Shown here: one piece after another, positions 59,636 through 64,000 of the stretch
Layout of the letters: every line of letters begins with the position of its first letter
Numbering within the stretch: position 1 is the first letter of the stretch
NCBI RefSeq assembly: GCF_945859705.1
Contig: NC_079134.1
Location: 34,672,576-34,736,575, forward strand
DNA length: 64,000 nt
Direction of reading: 5' to 3'
From: Episyrphus balteatus
Lineage: Eukaryota > Arthropoda > Insecta > Diptera > Syrphidae
The notes under the pieces: generated by a model
Database searches by the model: none
What the model was told of the DNA's origin: nothing
What the model saw: the letters and a program-made list of their open reading frames with translations, nothing else
Program-made: the position numbers and the translations under genes

Positions 59636-62334
59636 TATTTTTCTTTTAAATTTATTTTTGTTACCTAACAATTTAAAATTAAATATTTTAACATTTACAG
59701 TGCCGATCCCACGAACATTCCCAAAAAAAAAAATAAATAGAGCTGCTCAAAGGCAAGAGTTAGAATTACCTAAATTATACACTTGAAATTTGGGGAGTAT
59801 TATTGCTATTTTTTTATGAGCTTCTTAGAGTATACAAGTGCCAAATTTTTAAAAGTAAGAACTGCCTTAATATGTACATAATGTTCTGAATAGTTTAAAG
59901 TCTATACTTGACTTTTTCACAAAGACTATTTTCTCCTTTAGACCTATGGAGAATAAATTAATACATCTGGTACCTCTTAATTTAACTGGAATATCTTTAT
60001 TTATCTTAAAGTTGGATTCATCCAAGTGCTTTTTAGAAGGATGCGCATTCTTTAAACCCTTGCCATAATTGAGTTCTAGGCAAGATCCAAGTAATCTTAT
60101 GCCAACAGTTTCGGTTTCGCAAGTTTTTAAGGATTGATAAAATAATCATTTCAAAATCATGCGATAAAGGATGGTTAATTATCAAGTATGTCTTTGATTA
60201 TTTTCGACATAAAGTTATTAAAACAAAACTCAGGTTACAATGTAAAATCTCTTTGCCTTATTTTCTTATAATGGTACTGAGGGAAAGCCATAGTGTATCA
60301 GCTTAGATTAAGGATTTTTATAAATTTTTTAGTTTTCCAATTACTGTGAGAAGACTTTTTCACTTTGATTCACTTGAAAATATAAGACCCTGAAAAAAAA
60401 ATTACATTCCTGATAGTTTATTACTTGCTAATGAATATTATTTTAAGCTATTAAGATCTGAGTTCAAAATTTTAAATTTTTGTATTTCTTGTTGCATTTA
60501 AATAAAATATAATAGCCTTTTCTTTGATAATTCCCGAGAATTCAAATATTTTTTTTTAAATACTTCCCCCAAGAATTTCAAGAAACCCGATCTCTTAAAA
60601 AATTATAATACGTACACCTTGCATTTTTTAAAAACATTTTTCAATTCCTATTCATATTTCTTAAGTAGCATTCATGTTTCACACACATTTACAAACTTTT
60701 TCTAAACTTTATCCTCTCTAGAAACATATCTTTTTCTTCTACATATAACTCCTGTATAGTATAGATATTATGTACCTATTATGTGTGTCACATTTTTTTG
60801 CATTACATTAACCTCACTGAATGCATCCACTTATTGCAGAAAACCAACCTCGAAACGCAAAAAAAAAAAAAAAAAAGTTTGCAAAGAAGAGCTAAAGTTA
60901 TTGCCGGTGGCACAATTAATTCTATAGATTCTTCCTGTTTATTCCACAACACCCTCTTTTAACTTTCTCTCTTTTTTTTTATTTCGATAGAGGACACACA
61001 CGGGTGTGGCATAGAGTTGTTTTATATTTTATCTTAAATTATAAAAAAAAAAAAAATAAAAAAAAAAACTTAACGAAACTTCATCTTATACCAAAACCAA
61101 ACCAACGAACGACACATAACACACAACATGTGGGACACATTAAAGTAAGAACAACTTGAGAGAGTGAAACAAATTTCCCGGGTAACGGATGCATGCGGGT
61201 ACTAGTTGTTCGCAGCAGCAGCACCACTTGTTCGCCAAGCCATTATTATAACAAGAAATCCGTACTCTGAAAACGGGTTCACAACCATCCAGAGCCACAG
61301 AGACGCAGCAGGGAAAAGAACGGGAGTATACTTTGAAATATATATCCACTACATGGTCCCTGTTCCCCAGATGCATGCATTATATGCCATTTTAAATGCG
61401 AAACCCCATCACACACACACACACACACTCTCTCTCACACTCAAAAATAAACAATACAACTCTTTGGCTTTGCAAGAAAAAAAAAAATGGCAAAAATGCA
61501 GTATAGAATCCTGACCACCCCATAAAAATGCACCCCCTCCCTTGCTCAAGTACAGTTAAAGGGTATCCGGCGTAATAGTTCACTTATCCTAGATACGAAA
61601 TAATAAGAATAATGCACTCTCTTCCTCTCTGGCTTCCTAATGGGAGGTTAAGGTCTAACCAAAGGCTGATGATACCCATCGTCCTGGATGTGGCACATAT
61701 GCTAAATAGGATGAGTTTACTCTCTAGAGCTCTGATGGTGGGGATATGTACTTACTCCTATTAGCCCCCATATCTTCATACTCACTGTTGGTCGGTCATA
61801 CAGTCATTCGGCTGTGATGCGTTCAGATTTAGAGCTAGCGAGAGAGAGGAAGGCAAAGACCCAGTTAAAAGGGAAAACTAAATTGGTAAAAAAAAGGACG
61901 ACGATGAAGAAGAAAGTTGACTGCAAATTCTAACCTCATTTTGAATAGAAGCTCCAACCTGGCTATGGCAGTCAATATCGTATATACTCCAAAGTATAAC
62001 GTCAAAGAATAGCGTATTGTCATCAAAATCCTCTATGCCATCTGGCTATGGAAGAATGAGGAATATATTATAAAGGATTCTAAAGGATTAAATTAAATTA
62101 AATTTAAATCAGCACAAAAAAAAAAAAAAAGAATATCAGTTCAAAGCATCAGCAGCAGCAACGTATATTTTCTCCCTTTTTCCATTCGGTCTTTTGATTT
62201 TTTTTTTTTTTCACTTACTCATACTCTTATTCACTCTCGGCTTTGTCGGTAAAGCTTGGGTAACTTGTGGTCTGTCGCACACTACTCCGACTGAAATGGA
62301 ATTGTTTTGATTGTTAAAAGGACTTTCGGTTGTG
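59636..62334. other. Intergenic or intronic DNA
   Basis: Positions 59640-60840 are AT-rich. Positions 60900-62330 are less AT-rich with a CA/CT microsatellite (61411-61438), a long A run (60859-60876) and CTCTC-type tracts. A 102-residue frame at 61206-61514 ends in low-complexity sequence and has no recognised domain. Confidence 0.4.
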
Positions 62335-62369
62335 TATATATGGACGACGACGACGTAGCGTTCAGTATA
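62335..62369 (+). promoter_or_regulatory. Candidate core promoter (TATA plus initiator)
   Basis: TATATAT at 62335-62341 and TTCAGT at 62361-62366. If the A at 62364 is +1, the TATA box starts at -29, close to the usual arthropod spacing. A GC-richer block with several CG dinucleotides lies between and after. Positions downstream to about 62700 could be a 5' UTR exon; no coding start is evident in the window. Confidence 0.35.
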
Positions 62370-63285
62370 CGGCTTCTTGCTTTTGACTCTTGAAAAACCA
62401 ATTCAATTATACGCGCCCTATCACAATCAAAGCCCCAGCAAATGCAAATAAGTAAACACGAGCTTTTGTGTTATTGCACTTTGTTTATTTGAGAATTTCG
62501 CGGGGGGGAGCCAAAACAATCGGCTTTCTGGAATAATAAGGATAACAGAAAATTTGCCCTGCTATATTGTGAATTGCGAAATAATATTCCAAAATTTGTC
62601 CTGAAGCGAAATTTTCAAGCATTCAGTGGAGCATTGTTTTGTTCTTTTTGAAAGGAAAACATACAAACAAGTGAAAATATTTTTGGTTTTAGTGGTCTCT
62701 TTAAAAAAAGAAAACACATTCTTGGGTTTTTGAAATTGCAGAAAAAGCTAGTGCAAAAGTATAAGTTGAAAATAATAGTAATCAGACTAATCAGGAATTC
62801 TGAGAGAAACTTCTGCGGATTTGAGGACCTCTGTTCCGAGAAATTAAATTGGTACTTTTTAAAAAGGACAGTATTAAAGTCAAGGAATTTAAACCGAATG
62901 TAAGGAATAGAAAAAAAGGTGGTAAAAGGATTTTGAATTAACTCACATTTGATATATTTTATATAAGAATAATAAATATAAATAAGAAAATATAAGATAC
63001 ATTTCTTTTGAGTTGAAAGCTGATAAACGGGTAAGCATTTGAGAAAAATTTAAGCAAAATGTTTCAAACATTCAAATAACAGGTGTGTTGAGCAATCTCC
63101 CTAGAAATAAGTTCTTATTAAGGCTTATGTGCGATTATTACAAAAAAAATTACGTATACGCCACAGTGACCAGCGCCTTTTATTGATAGTATGTAGAGTC
63201 GTTGTAATCGTTTGTGAACAATTAAAACACCAGATTCTTACATTGGTTTGTATTATTAGCCCAGTCGGGATGTACCTACAAAAAA
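62370..63285. other. Sequence downstream of the candidate promoter, then AT-rich DNA
   Basis: Positions 62370-62700 look non-repetitive and could be transcribed leader. Positions 63151-63168 are the inverted partner of 51203-51220. No gene is confirmed. Confidence 0.35.
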
Positions 63286-63289
63286 TTAA

Positions 63290-64000
63290 GCTGAAAAGAA
63301 AAAATTAGATGGTGCAATTTTTTTTATAGGACGGTAGAGGGGATCACTGAGAGCTAAAATTAGTTTTTCGGGAATATCGAGTTTGAGCCAAAGCCGCCAT
63401 CTTTGATTTGAGGAAAAAACAAGTTTTAGTGAATAACTCGGCCATTTTTGATTTTTGACAAAAATGATATCGGTTAAACTATTGTAGAAAATTTTATTTT
63501 CTATAACATTTATATTAATAAATTTTTCTATATGACCCATATTTTTCGAGTTAATTTGAAAAAAAAAAACTAATCCCTTACTCAGCTTAAACGTTATACC
63601 CACTTTGAGTATATAGATTTTAAGATCAACGCAATATGAGAATGTTTTTATATGGGAGTAATTTTATTTGTTCCTTTTTCATCTCTAGAAGATTTAGCTA
63701 TGTCTACAAAAGTCATTTTTATCAAAAAGGAAATTTCGGAAAACAAAAATTAAATTATTGCATTCTTAAAATTGATGATTTCTCACCTTTTTATGTGAAA
63801 CAAATTCTTTTTATGGCAGCAAATCGGTTTTCTGGAAAATAAGAATAAAAAAAAAGAATATTAGTATTAGTTGAATAAATTCATATAAAATAAAAAAAGT
63901 ATACATCATAGACCAGTGCCGATAATTTTGGAAAATAAAAAAATTATTAGCAGCATATGGGTGGTTCAAAAATTTAGGATAAATGATATATGATATTAGA
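63290..64000 (+). repeat. Dispersed repeat, family E, cut by the window edge
   Basis: 63913-64000 matches 1887-1970 in the same direction. The preceding text (AACTCGGCCATTTTTGATTT and similar) is AT-rich, typical of this family. The copy runs off the window, so its end is unknown. Confidence 0.5.

Noticed and set aside
63636..63842. 68-residue plus-strand open frame
   Set aside because: Lies in an AT-rich dispersed repeat and shows no domain.

Overview
The window is AT-rich insect nuclear DNA, most likely from a fly. The only gene I can support is a four-exon insect gustatory receptor at the left edge, with phase-0 introns and an AATAAA signal. Everything else is non-coding and carries many A/T homopolymer runs, TAGGTA-type simple repeats and dense non-autonomous transposons. 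There are no prokaryotic features. Species cannot be fixed from the sequence.

Layout: 168-1507 is the gustatory receptor gene. 1.9-5.4 kb holds old dispersed repeats, including a 0.5-kb foldback. 7.2-8.9 kb is a nest of MITE-like palindromes inside a longer inverted-repeat element. 9.5-11.6 kb holds a TIR element and a diverged tandem array. 13.5-14.6 kb is a 1.1-kb palindrome. 16.7-17.0 kb has a short non-AT-rich open frame, possibly a coding relic. 17.7-19.4 kb is a hAT-like element filled with GGGGCCCC repeats. 21.4-31.0 kb holds three copies of one dispersed family (two of them in inverted orientation), a Helitron, perfect palindromes and a tRNA-like sequence. 32.5-38.1 kb holds a foldback with a 7-bp duplication, a TIR element with a tRNA-like core, and two hAT-like elements. 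46.7-50.2 kb holds two copies of an unusual foldback family plus a Helitron. 50.8-59.6 kb holds a hairpin MITE, two TIR elements with subterminal repeats, a 14-bp minisatellite, a third Helitron and a third foldback. 62.3 kb has a TATA-plus-initiator pair that could mark a transcription start. Between these lie blocks of ordinary, less repetitive intergenic or intronic DNA.

The receptor is a self-contained chemosensory gene; nothing else in the window works with it. The most notable content is the mobile-element record. Three foldback elements have arms built of about 15-bp units (consensus near CAAAATTCTGTA), ends of the form GGGNNSGGGTC, and target duplications of 9, 8 and 9 bp. Three Helitron-type elements share the same 3' hairpin and CTAG end, but one has a different 5' start. 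Two insertions, one Helitron and one hAT-like, sit in copies of a dispersed repeat whose uninterrupted paralogue elsewhere in the window approximates the empty site.

All calls come from reading the sequence by eye. Repeat boundaries given with flanking duplications are exact to the base; boundaries of old dispersed repeats are approximate.
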